64,000 nt of DNA from Micromonospora olivasterospora (GTDB taxonomy: Bacteria > Actinomycetota > Actinomycetes > Mycobacteriales > Micromonosporaceae), in NCBI RefSeq assembly GCF_007830265.1, contig NZ_VLKE01000001.1, positions 4,650,001 to 4,714,000 of the forward strand, written 5' to 3'. Every line of letters starts with the position of its first letter. The first letter of the stretch is position 1. Under the pieces are notes generated by a model. The model was not told the origin of the DNA, ran no database searches, and saw only the letters and a list, made by a program, of their open reading frames with translations. Of this stretch, positions 41,293 through 49,274 are shown in pieces. A program made the position numbers and the translations under genes.

Positions 41293-41316
41293 ATACCCCA
41301 GCCGGTGATCGCAACC
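41293..41316 (-). promoter_or_regulatory. SigB/SigF-type promoter, distal (GGTT-N14-GGGTAT)
   Basis: On the minus strand, GGTT at 41313-41316 and GGGTAT at 41293-41298, spacer 14. It is a near-duplicate of the proximal promoter: both lie in a direct repeat of about 22 bases containing CCGGTGATCGCAA. Confidence 0.5.
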
Positions 41317-41399
41317 GGCCGTCCGCCCGCCCGTGTCCGGCGCGGACGCGGCGGTGGCCGCCGGACGCCGGCGGCCACCTTCGGCTCGGGTCGGGGGGA

Positions 41400-41861
41400 T
41401 CAGGGCTGGGGGCGGGCGACGGTGCCCCGCCAGGCGCCGGTCTCCTGACCGCGGCGCTCGATGAACTGCTTGAACCGCTCGAGGTCGCCCCTGGCCCGGC
41501 GGTCGACCAGGCCGAGCTTGTCGCCGGCCTGCTCCAGCACGCCGTGCGCCTCGAACTCCAGCTGGAGGGTGACCCGCGTGTTGCCCTCGTCGAGGCGGTG
41601 GAAGGTCACCACCCCGGCCTGCCGGGTGCCGCCGGTGGAGTGCCAGGCGACCCGTTCGTCCGGGAGCTGCTCGGTGATCTCGGCGTCGAACTCCCGCTTG
41701 ACCCCGGCGATCTCGACCGTCCAGTGGGTCATCGTGTCGGTCACCTGCCGGACCTCCTGCACCCCCTCCATGAAATGCGGGAACTCCTCGAACTGGGTCC
41801 ACTGGTCGTACGCCGTCCGGATCGGGACGGCCACGTCCACGTGCTCGGTGACACCGCTCAT
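41400..41861 (-). CDS. SRPBCC family protein (polyketide cyclase/START-like)
   Basis: A 153-residue helix-grip protein. The N-terminus MSGVTEHVDVAVPIRTAYDQ and WTQFEEFPHFMEGVQEVRQV is the standard opening of this family, followed by the beta-sheet HWTVEIAGVKREFDAEITEQ and VAWHSTGGTRQAGVVTFHRL. The long C-terminal helix is ARGDLERFKQFIERRG. It binds an unknown hydrophobic ligand. ATG 41861 follows a GGAGGGAGC ribosome site, and the DUF2795 gene ends 54 bases upstream on the same strand, so both probably share the stress promoter at 42342-42366. Confidence 0.88.
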   Translation of the reverse strand: MSGVTEHVDVAVPIRTAYDQWTQFEEFPHFMEGVQEVRQVTDTMTHWTVEIAGVKREFDAEITEQLPDERVAWHSTGGTRQAGVVTFHRLDEGNTRVTLQLEFEAHGVLEQAGDKLGLVDRRARGDLERFKQFIERRGQETGAWRGTVARPQP

Positions 41862-41914
41862 CGGCACTGCTCCCTCCTGCGTCGGTGCTCCGTTCGGGTC
41901 GGGGGCGACCCGGG

Positions 41915-42331
41915 TCACCAGCGCGTCGTCTCGTTCTTGTTTCCGAGCGCGGCCCACACCTCCGACACCGTCTGGTAGACCGTGTCCGGCGGCAGGCCCC
42001 GCAGGCCGGCGACCACGTCGTCCGGCGCGTCGTTGGCGAGCGCGTTCGCGACCAGCATCTCCCGGTCGCCCGGCAGGGCCGCCATCGTGATGAACCGCCC
42101 GAGCCGGCTGCGCTCCTCCACGTCCCGGGAGCTCATCCCCTTCGGGGCGCCGCTGCGCAGCTCGCCCGCCGGCGCCGTGGTGGCCTCCGGCTGGTCCTCG
42201 CCCGCCGGCTCCGGCACACGGGACTCGTCGACCCGGGAACCGCCGGTCCCCGGCCCCTGCACGAGGCCGCTGACCTCCTGGCTCATCTGCTCGTCCACCC
42301 TGGGGGCGTGCTTGCTGCTGCCACGTTCCAT
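41915..42331 (-). CDS. DUF2795 domain protein
   Basis: A 138-residue protein. The N-terminal half is polar and probably disordered (MERGSSKHAPRVDEQMSQEV). The C-terminal 70 residues match DUF2795-like folds: GRFITMAALPGDREMLVANA, LANDAPDDVVAGLRGLPPDT, VYQTVSEVWAALGNKNETTR. Such domains are small helical modules of unknown role, common in actinomycete stress operons. A close match to the stress promoter consensus (GTTT-N15-GGGTAG) lies 11 bases upstream, giving an almost leaderless mRNA. Confidence 0.75.
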   Translation of the reverse strand: MERGSSKHAPRVDEQMSQEVSGLVQGPGTGGSRVDESRVPEPAGEDQPEATTAPAGELRSGAPKGMSSRDVEERSRLGRFITMAALPGDREMLVANALANDAPDDVVAGLRGLPPDTVYQTVSEVWAALGNKNETTRW

Positions 42332-42341
42332 GCCTTCTGCG

Positions 42342-42366
42342 CTACCCGAGGGGGCCGCCGGTAAAC
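42342..42366 (-). promoter_or_regulatory. Strong SigB/SigF-type promoter (GTTT-N15-GGGTAG)
   Basis: On the minus strand, GTTT at 42363-42366 and GGGTAG at 42342-42347, spacer 15, upstream of the DUF2795-SRPBCC pair. Confidence 0.62.
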
Positions 42367-42400
42367 CGGACCGCGAGGCCGGGCGAATGGCTGGGGAGTG

Positions 42401-42571
42401 GCCGGGGCCTGATCGGGATGGCGCGGCTGCCGCTGGCGGGGTGGTCAGGAGGCGGCCGGGGCCTGATCGGGATGGCGCGGCTGCCGCTGGCGGGGTGGTC
42501 AGGAGGCGGCCGGGGCCTGATCGGGATGGCGCGGCTGCCGCTGGCGGGGTGGTCAGGAGGCGGCCGGGGCT
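42401..42571. repeat. Three tandem 54-bp repeats at the 3' end of yihY
   Basis: Units start at 42401, 42455 and 42509 with the sequence GCCGGGGCCTGATCGGGATG and are essentially identical; a partial fourth begins at 42563. The YihY stop codon (42553-42555) lies in the last full unit, and each other unit contains the same TGA in the same context, so the array is a repeated gene end. 54 is a multiple of three. Confidence 0.85.
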
Positions 42572-43533
42572 CGGGGCGGCAGCACGGGCTCCGTCGGGTC
42601 GGGGTCGCCGGCCTGGAGCGCCCGCCCCCGCTGCAGCTCGGCGTTGATCTGCACGCCGAGCATCAGCGCCGAGTTGGACAGGTAGAGCCAGACCAGGAAC
42701 GCGATCACCGCGCCGAGGCTGCCGTAGGTCACGTCGTACGAGCCGAAGTTGGCCACGTACAGGCCGAAACCGAAGGAGGCGAGCGCCCAGGCGAGCAGGG
42801 CCACCGCCCCTCCGGGGGTGAGCCAGCGGAACCGCGGCTGCCGCACGTTCGGGGCGATCCAGAACAGCAGCGACAGCAGCACCATCATCACCGCGGCCAG
42901 CGCCGGCCACTTCGCGACGCTCCACGCCGTACGGGCCAGGCCCCCGGCGTGCAGCAGGTCGCCCACCGCGTCGGTGACCGGGCCGCTGACGATCAGCCCG
43001 GTGGCCACCACGGCGAGCAGCACCAGCGACACGGCGGCCAGGCCGATCTGCAGCGGCCGCAGCCGCCAGAACGGCCGGCCCTCCTCGACGCCGTAGATGG
43101 CGTTGGAGGCCCGGGTGAACGCGCCGATGAACCCGGACGCCGACCACAGCGCCCCGAGCAGGCCGAAGCTGAGCAGGGCCGACGTGCCGCCGCGCTGGTC
43201 CACCACGCCCCGCACCACGCCGACGAACGCGTCGTTGCCGACCACCGACCCGGCGCCGAGGTCCCGGGCCAGGCCGATGACGGTGTCCACCGTCCGCTCG
43301 CCGTCGGAAACCAGCCCGACCAGGGCGACCACCACGATCGCGGACGGGAAGAGCGCGAGCACCCCGTAGTAGGTGAGCGCGGCGGCCCAGTCCGCGCAGT
43401 TGTCCTTGACGAAGTTGCGCCCGCCGCGCACCAGCACGCCGCGCCAGGTGCGCCAGCTCAACTGGCGCACCCGCCGGGGGAGTCGTACCCGTGGCCCGCC
43501 GGGCGCGGTGCCCGGTTCCGTCGTCGTCGCCAT
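42553..43533 (-). CDS. YihY/BrkB family membrane protein
   Basis: A 326-residue inner-membrane protein. The conserved opening NFVKDNCADWAAALTYYGVL (residues 42-61) precedes six helices: LFPSAIVVVALVGLVSD, LLSFGLLGALWSASGFIGAF, LQIGLAAVSLVLLAVVATGL, WPALAAVMMVLLSLLFWIAP, GGAVALLAWALASFGFGLYV and GSLGAVIAFLVWLYLSNSAL, ending with MLGVQINAEL. It was once called ribonuclease BN, which is incorrect; the real function is unknown. A GTTT-N16-GGGTAC promoter lies about 100 bases upstream. Its 3' end sits in a 54-bp tandem repeat array. Confidence 0.9.
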   Translation of the reverse strand: MATTTEPGTAPGGPRVRLPRRVRQLSWRTWRGVLVRGGRNFVKDNCADWAAALTYYGVLALFPSAIVVVALVGLVSDGERTVDTVIGLARDLGAGSVVGNDAFVGVVRGVVDQRGGTSALLSFGLLGALWSASGFIGAFTRASNAIYGVEEGRPFWRLRPLQIGLAAVSLVLLAVVATGLIVSGPVTDAVGDLLHAGGLARTAWSVAKWPALAAVMMVLLSLLFWIAPNVRQPRFRWLTPGGAVALLAWALASFGFGLYVANFGSYDVTYGSLGAVIAFLVWLYLSNSALMLGVQINAELQRGRALQAGDPDPTEPVLPPRAPAAS

Positions 43534-43634
43534 GCCCGCCCCCTGAAACCCCGGTCGCCCGCTCGTCGGCGGCGCGCTCGCCCGGCCCGGCCGGTACCCG
43601 GCGGCCCAGCCGCCCGCCTCGCCTGGCCCGGCCG

Positions 43635-43660
43635 GTACCCGGCCCCGGAAACCGACAAAC
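43635..43660 (-). promoter_or_regulatory. Strong SigB/SigF-type promoter for yihY (GTTT-N16-GGGTAC)
   Basis: On the minus strand, GTTT at 43657-43660 and GGGTAC at 43635-43640, spacer 16. It is back-to-back with the ChaB promoter, 24 bp apart. Confidence 0.58.
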
Positions 43661-43683
43661 CCGCGAACGGGCCGGGGCGTCCG

Positions 43684-43708
43684 GTTTGCCGGTGCGGCCT
43701 GGGGGAAC
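43684..43708 (+). promoter_or_regulatory. Strong SigB/SigF-type promoter for chaB-like gene (GTTT-N15-GGGAAC)
   Basis: GTTT at 43684-43687 and GGGAAC at 43703-43708, spacer 15, 37 bases before the ATG. Confidence 0.55.
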
Positions 43709-43745
43709 GGTGAATCCGAAGAGACGTCGGACGACAGGAGGAGAC

Positions 43746-44147
43746 ATGCCTGGGCGCGAGGTACTGCCCAGCACGCTGCGCCGCTCCCCGGAGAAGGCGC
43801 AGCGCACCTGGGCGAAGACGCACGACTCGGCGGTGGAGACCTACGGCGAGGGGCAGCGGGCGCACCGCACCGCGTTCGCCGCGTTGAAGCACGAGTTCGA
43901 GAAGGTGGGCGACCACTGGGAGCCCAAGGGACGCAAGGGCCCCAGCGACCGTCAGGCGGCCGGCGGCGGCCCGGCCCGGCGGGCCCCCACGGCGGCGGGC
44001 GTGGACGCCAACGCGCCGAAGGAGCACCTGATGAAGGTGGCCCGCAGGCTCGACGTCCGCGGCCGCTCGAAGATGAACAAGCCGGAGCTGGTCAAGGCCA
44101 TCCAGAAGGCCAACGACCGGCAGACCCGCAAGGCCCGGGGCGACTGA
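43746..44147 (+). CDS. ChaB family protein
   Basis: A 133-residue protein. The N-terminal ChaB domain reads VLPSTLRRSPEKAQRTWAKT, HDSAVETYGEGQRAHRTAFA and ALKHEFEKVGDHWEPKGRKG. The C-terminal part, after a Pro/Ala linker, is a small helical module resembling a Rho N-terminal/SAP-like motif (LMKVARRLDVRGRSKMNKPE, LVKAIQKANDRQTRKA) that could bind nucleic acid. ChaB was named as a cation-transport regulator in E. coli; its mechanism is not clear. It is divergent from yihY with two stress promoters between them. Confidence 0.9.
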   Translation: MPGREVLPSTLRRSPEKAQRTWAKTHDSAVETYGEGQRAHRTAFAALKHEFEKVGDHWEPKGRKGPSDRQAAGGGPARRAPTAAGVDANAPKEHLMKVARRLDVRGRSKMNKPELVKAIQKANDRQTRKARGD

Positions 44148-44172
44148 CCGAGGCTCGCCCGGCGCGGGGTCG

Positions 44173-45606
44173 TCACCAGTGACCCCCGCCGGGGGCCTCG
44201 ACGTGCACCGCCTTCGTGGCGGTGAACTCGTCGAGCAGCTCCGGCCCGTAGCCGTAGCCGTGGCCGCTGGCCCGGCGCGGGTGGGCGGCCCCGCCGGGGG
44301 CCCCGCCGAACACGGCGTTGACCTTGACGGTGCCGACCGGCAGCTCCCGCCAGGCCCGCTGCGCGTGGCTCATCGAGCCGGTGAGGACCGTCGCGGCCAG
44401 CCCGTACGGGGAGTCGGCCGCGCACCGCAGCGCCTCGCTGAACGAGTCGACCACGATCACCGGGGCGACCGGCCCGAAGGTCTCCTCCCGGGCGAGGGCC
44501 ATCTCGTGCCGGCACTCGGTCACCACGGTCGCCGGGTAGAACGCGCCGGGGCCGTCCGGCAGCGTGCCGCCGGTGCGGAGCCTGGCCCCCTCGGCCACCG
44601 CCGCCGTCACCTGGCCGTGCACGTGGTCGCGGTGCCGCCGGTCCACCAGCGGCCCGAGCTGCGTCTCCGGGGCCCGGCCCGGGCCCGTCCGCAGCGACTC
44701 GGCCCGCCCCACCAGCGCCGCCACGAAGTCCTCGGCCACGTCCCGGTGCGCGTAGATCCGCTCCACCGCCACGCAGATCTGCCCCGCGTTGGCGAACGCG
44801 CCCAGCGCCGCCTGCTCGGCGGCCCAGACCGGGTCCACGTCGGCGTCGACGATCAGCGGGTCGCTGCCGCCGTTCTCCAGCAGCGCCTTCGCTCCGGTGC
44901 GGGCCGCCGCCGCGGCGATCGCGCGGCCGGTCGTCGTCGAACCGACGTGCGCCACCACGTCGACCTCGCTCCCGGCGAGCGCCGCCCCCACCTCGCCGCC
45001 GCCGGTGAGCAGCGACAGCACCCCGGCGGGCAGGGCCGCGTCCAGCGCCCGGGCCAGCAGCCAGCCCGTCGCCGGAGTCCGCTCGCTCGGCTTGTACAGC
45101 ACGACGTTGCCGGTGACCAGGGCCGCGCCGAGCAGCCCGCAGGAGACCGCCACCGGGTCGTTCCAGGGGGTGATGGCGGCGACCACGCCGCGCGGCTGCG
45201 GGGTCATGAAGTCGATCGCGTCGCCCGCGCCGAGCAGGGTCCGGCCGCCGCGCACCGGGGCCAGCTCGGCGTACTGGCGCAGGGTGCCGAGGCCCGCCGC
45301 GACGCCGCCCCGGGCGTCCGCGAGGGGCTTGCCCATCTCGGCGGTGACCGCCTCGGCCAGTTCCTCGGCGACGGCCGCCACCGCGTCCACGGCCCGCGCC
45401 AGGGCGGCGGCCCGCTCCGCCGGGTCCGTCGCGGCCCACTCCGCCGCCGCGTCCCGCGCGGCCTCCACCGCCTTGCCGACCTCATCCGCCGTCGCCACCG
45501 GCACGGTGCTGACCGGGGTGCCGTCGGCCGGGTCGTGTACCACCAGTTCGCCGCCCTGGCCGCCCGCGCCCCACACTCCGCCGATGAGCTGCGCCACGTT
45601 GTACAT
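44173..45606 (-). CDS. NAD(P)+-dependent aldehyde dehydrogenase
   Basis: A 477-residue ALDH. Cofactor and channel residues: RGVVAAITPWNDPVAVSCGL (residues about 138-157) and GNVVLYKPSERTP. The catalytic Glu is in LLENGGSDPLIVDAD (about 246) and the Cys in GAFANAGQICVAVERIY (about 280). REETFGPVAPVIVVDSFSEA is the C-terminal signature. The Glu site reads LENGG rather than the usual LELGG, a minor variant. The specific aldehyde is unknown. The gene is divergent from the CrtI-like gene at 45678, 71 bp apart, which has no recognisable stress promoter. Confidence 0.88.
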   Translation of the reverse strand: MYNVAQLIGGVWGAGGQGGELVVHDPADGTPVSTVPVATADEVGKAVEAARDAAAEWAATDPAERAAALARAVDAVAAVAEELAEAVTAEMGKPLADARGGVAAGLGTLRQYAELAPVRGGRTLLGAGDAIDFMTPQPRGVVAAITPWNDPVAVSCGLLGAALVTGNVVLYKPSERTPATGWLLARALDAALPAGVLSLLTGGGEVGAALAGSEVDVVAHVGSTTTGRAIAAAAARTGAKALLENGGSDPLIVDADVDPVWAAEQAALGAFANAGQICVAVERIYAHRDVAEDFVAALVGRAESLRTGPGRAPETQLGPLVDRRHRDHVHGQVTAAVAEGARLRTGGTLPDGPGAFYPATVVTECRHEMALAREETFGPVAPVIVVDSFSEALRCAADSPYGLAATVLTGSMSHAQRAWRELPVGTVKVNAVFGGAPGGAAHPRRASGHGYGYGPELLDEFTATKAVHVEAPGGGHW

Positions 45607-45677
45607 GCGGCGGGGATGCCCCGGCGTCCGCCCGGCAAACGCGTTTCGCCGGGTGACCGGCAGGGTAGCCGGATCGG

Positions 45678-47294
45678 ATGAACTCGACCGGCGCCCCGAC
45701 CGGCGCGGAGAGCGCGGACGCCGTCGTCGTCGGGGCGGGGCACAACGGGCTGGTCGCCGCCAACCTGCTGGCCGACGCCGGCTGGGACGTGCTGGTGCTG
45801 GAGGCCACGGGCGCGCCGGGCGGGGCGGTGCGCTCGGCCGAGGTGACCGCCCCCGGTTACCTCAGCGACCTGTACAGCTCCTTCTACCCCCTCGGGTACG
45901 CCTCCCCGGTGCTGGCCGCCCTGGACCTCGACCGGTACGGCCTGACCTGGACCCACGCGCCCGACGTGCTGGCCCACCTGCTGCCCGACGGGCGGGCGGC
46001 GGTGCTCAACCGGGACCCCGACGCCACCGCCGCCTCGCTGGCGGAGTTCGCCCCGGCCGACGGCGAGCACTGGCACCACGCGTACGCCGAGTGGTGCCGG
46101 GTGGCCGGGCCCCTGCTGTCGGCCGTCACCAGTCCGTTCCCGCCCGTACGGGGCGGGGTCGGCCTGCTGCGCCGGCTGCGGGTCGGCGGGGCGCTGCGGC
46201 TGGCCCGCCGGCTGCTGGTTCCGGCGCGCAGGCTCGGCGACGAACTCTTCGACGGCGAGGGCGGCCCGCTGCTGCTGGCGGGCTGCGCCCTGCACACCGA
46301 CCTCTCCCCTGAGGAGGCCGGCTCCGGGGTGTACGGCTGGCTGCTGGCCATGCTCGGCCAGCAGGTCGGCTGGCCGGTGCCCGTCGGCGGGGCCCAGCGG
46401 ATCACCGACGCGCTGGTGGCCCGGCTCGCCGAGCGGGGCGGGCGGATCCGGTACGGCGCGCGGGTCGAGCGGGTGCTCACCGCCCGCGGCCGGGCCATGG
46501 GCGTCCGCACCGTCGGCGGCGCCGCCTGGCGGGCCCGCAGGGCGGTGCTCGCCGACATCCCGGCGCCGGCGCTCTACCTGGACCTGGTGGGCCCGGCCGC
46601 GTTGCCGCCCCGGCTGGTGGAGGACCTGGCGCACTTCCGGTGGGACGGTTCGACGCTCAAGGTCGACTGGGCGCTGTCCGGGCCGGTGCCCTGGACGAAC
46701 CCGGCGGTGGCCGGCGCCGGCACGGTGCACGTCGGTGCGGACCTCGACGGCCTGACCACGTACGCCGCCGGGCTGGCCCGTGGCGAGGTGCCGGAGCACC
46801 CGTTCCTGCTGGTGGGGCAGATGACCGTGGCGGACCCGAGCCACTCGCCGGCCGGCACCGAGTCGCTCTGGTCGTACACCCACCTGCCGTTCCGTCGCAC
46901 CTGGCGGGCGGAGGAGGTCGGCGCGCACGTCGAGCGGATGGAGGAGGTGCTGGAGGCCGCCGCCCCCGGCTTCCGCGACCGGATCGTCGGGCGGCACGTC
47001 GCCGGTCCGGCCGACCTGGAACGGGGCGACCCGAGCCTGGTCGGTGGGGCGATCGGCGGCGGCACCGCCGCCGCGTACCAGCAGTTGTTCCTGCGGCCGA
47101 TCCCCGGCCTGGGCCGCGCGGACACCCCGGTCGACCGGCTGTACCTCGCCAGTTCGTCGGCGCACCCGGGCGGCGGCGTGCACGGAGCGCCGGGCGCGAA
47201 CGCCGCGCGGGCCGCGCTGGCCCGCGCCCGCCCCGTCACGGGCCCCCTGTACGCCCGCACGATCGCCGCCGCCCACGACGCGATCTACCGCTGA
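45678..47294 (+). CDS. CrtI-like FAD-dependent oxidoreductase (phytoene desaturase family)
   Basis: A 538-residue flavoprotein. The FAD site is DAVVVGAGHNGLVAANLLAD (residues 14-33) and LEATGAPGGAVRSAEVTAPG. The substrate-entrance pattern LSDLYSSFYPLGYASPVLAA and the C-terminal ASSSAHPGGGVHGAPGANAA (the GGGVHG FAD loop) are typical of the actinobacterial group called NAD(P)/FAD-dependent oxidoreductase. No carotenoid genes surround it, so a carotenoid role is unlikely and the substrate is open. It ends six bases before a palindromic element. Confidence 0.85.
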   Translation: MNSTGAPTGAESADAVVVGAGHNGLVAANLLADAGWDVLVLEATGAPGGAVRSAEVTAPGYLSDLYSSFYPLGYASPVLAALDLDRYGLTWTHAPDVLAHLLPDGRAAVLNRDPDATAASLAEFAPADGEHWHHAYAEWCRVAGPLLSAVTSPFPPVRGGVGLLRRLRVGGALRLARRLLVPARRLGDELFDGEGGPLLLAGCALHTDLSPEEAGSGVYGWLLAMLGQQVGWPVPVGGAQRITDALVARLAERGGRIRYGARVERVLTARGRAMGVRTVGGAAWRARRAVLADIPAPALYLDLVGPAALPPRLVEDLAHFRWDGSTLKVDWALSGPVPWTNPAVAGAGTVHVGADLDGLTTYAAGLARGEVPEHPFLLVGQMTVADPSHSPAGTESLWSYTHLPFRRTWRAEEVGAHVERMEEVLEAAAPGFRDRIVGRHVAGPADLERGDPSLVGGAIGGGTAAAYQQLFLRPIPGLGRADTPVDRLYLASSSAHPGGGVHGAPGANAARAALARARPVTGPLYARTIAAAHDAIYR

Positions 47295-47299
47295 CGCCA

Positions 47300-47374
47300 C
47301 CGCGATCTTGCACTTTCCGCCCCGGCAAACCGGGCGAACAGCCCATATCGGGGGCCGAAAGTGCAAGATCGCGG
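47300..47374. terminator. Palindromic element, copy 3 of a family in convergent gaps
   Basis: Arms CCGCGATCTTGCACTTTC (47300-47317) and GAAAGTGCAAGATCGCGG (47357-47374), perfect over 18 bp, with an inner hairpin near GCCCCGGCAAACCGGGC. It fills the 88-bp gap between the CrtI-like stop (plus) and the glycosyltransferase stop (minus). Confidence 0.75.
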
Positions 47375-47382
47375 AAGGGGAA

Positions 47383-48150
47383 TCAGCGGTGGATGTTGCG
47401 GTGGCGGGTGCGGAGCATGAACGGCATGAGGGCGCTCTCGATCTTGGTGGCGGTGGTCATCTTGGAGATGCCGTCGCGGCGCTCCTCGAAGCGGATCGGC
47501 ACCTCCAGGATGGTGTGCCCGAGCTTCGTGGCCAGGTAGTGCATCTCCACCTGGAAGCTGTAGCCGTTCGACTGGACCCGGTCCAGGCCGATGTCGCGCA
47601 GCGCGTCGGCCCGCCAGATCTTGAAGCCGGCGGTGAGGTCGCGGATGCGTACCCGCAGCAGGGTGTGCACGTAGAGGTTGGCCCAGCCGCTGAGCGCGCG
47701 GCGGTACAGCGGCCACGCCTCGTCCAGCTCGCCACCGGGGACGTACCGGGAGCCGATCACCACTCCGGCCCGGGTGGACAGCAGCGCGCCGAGCATGCCC
47801 GGCAGCGCCTCCGGCGGGTGGGACAGGTCCGCGTCCATCTGGGCCACGTACTCCGCCCCGCCGTCGAGCGCGCGGCCGATGCCGTCCACGTACGCCCGGC
47901 CGAGGCCCTCCTTGCCGGCCCGGTGCACGACCTCGACCCGGTCGGGGTGCTCAATGGCGAGCTTGTCGGCGACCTCGCCCGTGCCGTCCGGGGAGTTGTC
48001 GTCGGCGACCAGCACCTTCAGGCCGGGCAGGGGCAGCGCGAGGAGCCGTTCGACCAGCACCGGGAGGTTCCCCGCCTCGTTGTAGGTGGGCACCACGACG
48101 GTCAGACGTGCGTCCCGCCACGGGGCGGGCAACTGCACGGGTTCGATCAT
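47383..48150 (-). CDS. Polyprenol monophosphomannose synthase-like glycosyltransferase (GT2)
   Basis: Family 2 glycosyltransferase of the dolichol-phosphate-mannose synthase type, which loads mannose from GDP-mannose onto polyprenyl phosphate for lipoglycan and glycoprotein assembly. Motifs: LTVVVPTYNEAGNLPVLVER, VLVADDNSPDGTGEVAD (first Asp), YVAQMDADLSHPPEALPGML (D-x-D, about residue 95), GSRYVPGGELDEAWPLYRRA and LTAGFKIWRADALRDIGLDR. It lacks the second membrane domain (the acyltransferase Lnt found fused in some species). ATG 48150 is chosen because GAGGA sits eight bases upstream; ATG 48159 is possible. Confidence 0.88.
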   Translation of the reverse strand: MIEPVQLPAPWRDARLTVVVPTYNEAGNLPVLVERLLALPLPGLKVLVADDNSPDGTGEVADKLAIEHPDRVEVVHRAGKEGLGRAYVDGIGRALDGGAEYVAQMDADLSHPPEALPGMLGALLSTRAGVVIGSRYVPGGELDEAWPLYRRALSGWANLYVHTLLRVRIRDLTAGFKIWRADALRDIGLDRVQSNGYSFQVEMHYLATKLGHTILEVPIRFEERRDGISKMTTATKIESALMPFMLRTRHRNIHR

Positions 48151-48274
48151 GACGGACATCCTCGGTTTGCCGACAGGGTCACCTGAGAGGGTAGCCAGTT
48201 GGCCCTTCCGGGTCATAACGGCTCCCCGTTCCGCAGCGTGACTGCCCGCGCCGGCCGCCGGCGGGACGCGCGCC

Positions 48275-49274
48275 TCAGCGCAGGCGGCGGGCCAGACCGG
48301 CGGCCGCGAGGGCGACCGTGAGGAGGCCCACCGTGGACACCGCGGGCTTGTGGGTGCTCACCCACAGCGCCGCCGACCGGGCCCGCGCCCGGTCGGCGAA
48401 GACGCCCTCGGCGCCGTGGTCGGTGTGCCCGTCCCGCGGGCGGTCCAGGTTGTCCCGCCAGGTCACCGGGTCGATCGGGGTGTCGGTCTGCTGGGCGTCG
48501 TAGCCGTCGCGCGCCAGCTTCCGGTCGAGCAGCCCGGGGAAGAGGATGTTGCCGAGCCGGGCCTGCCAGGTCGGCCCGCCGACGTTCAGCTCGCGGGGCG
48601 TGTGCTCGGCGGCCCAGAGCACCGCGCGGGCGGCGACCTCGGGGCGAAGATCGGCGGCACCGGCTGCGGATGCCGGGGCAGCCGGGTCCGCACCCAGGAG
48701 AACTGCGGGGTGTTGACCGCGGGCAGCTGCACCATGGACAGCCGCACCCCCGGCCTGTCGTGCAGCAGCTCCGCCCGCAGCGAGTCGTTGAAGCCCTGGA
48801 TCGCGTGCTTGCTCGCGCAGTACGCCGACTGCAACGGGATGCCGCGGTAGGCCAGCGCCGAGCCGACCTGCACGATCGCCCCCCGCCCGCGCGGGCGCAT
48901 GTGGTGCAGCGCGGCGAGCGTGCCGTGCACCGTGCCCAGGTAGTTCACCTCGGTGACCCGCCGGAACTCCGCGGCCGTGACCTCCCAGGCGGGCGCGAAG
49001 ACCGACACCATCGCGTCGTTCACCCAGACGTCCAGCCCGCCGGCGTGGTGCACCAGGTCGTCGGCGGCCTGCTGCACGGCGCCGGCGTCGGCCACGTCCA
49101 CCTGGTACGCCCGCACGTCGGCGGCGCCCCGCTCCCGGCAGTCCCGTTCGGCGCCCGACAGCCCCGCCGCGCCCCGGGCGATCAGCCCCAGCCGCGCGCC
49201 CCGCTCGGCGTACGCCCGGCGACCGCCCGACCGACCCCGGCGCTGGCCCCGGTGATCATCACGGTCTGGGTCAT
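48275..49274 (-). pseudogene. SDR family oxidoreductase, two frameshifts
   Basis: A long SDR (334 codons if repaired). The start MTQTVMITGASAGVGRAVA is in one frame and the body from about 49215 in another: AYAERGARLGLIARGAAGLS, GGLDVWVNDAMVSVFAPAWE, IVQVGSALAYRGIPLQSAYC then ASKHAIQGFNDSLRAEL (Ser-Tyr-x-x-x-Lys intact). The tail from about 48640 is in a third: LWAAEHTPRELNVGGPTWQA and a final membrane helix STVGLLTVALAAAGLARRLR. One C is missing near 49218 and one near 48643; 1000 bases plus two make 334 codons. Start overlaps the SRPBCC stop by four bases. Confidence 0.83.

Noticed and set aside
42401..42571. CRISPR-like array
   Set aside because: The 54-bp units are directly adjacent without distinct spacers and contain a gene end.
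45678..47294. Carotenoid biosynthesis gene cluster
   Set aside because: The oxidoreductase is CrtI-like, but no phytoene synthase, GGPP synthase or cyclase is nearby.
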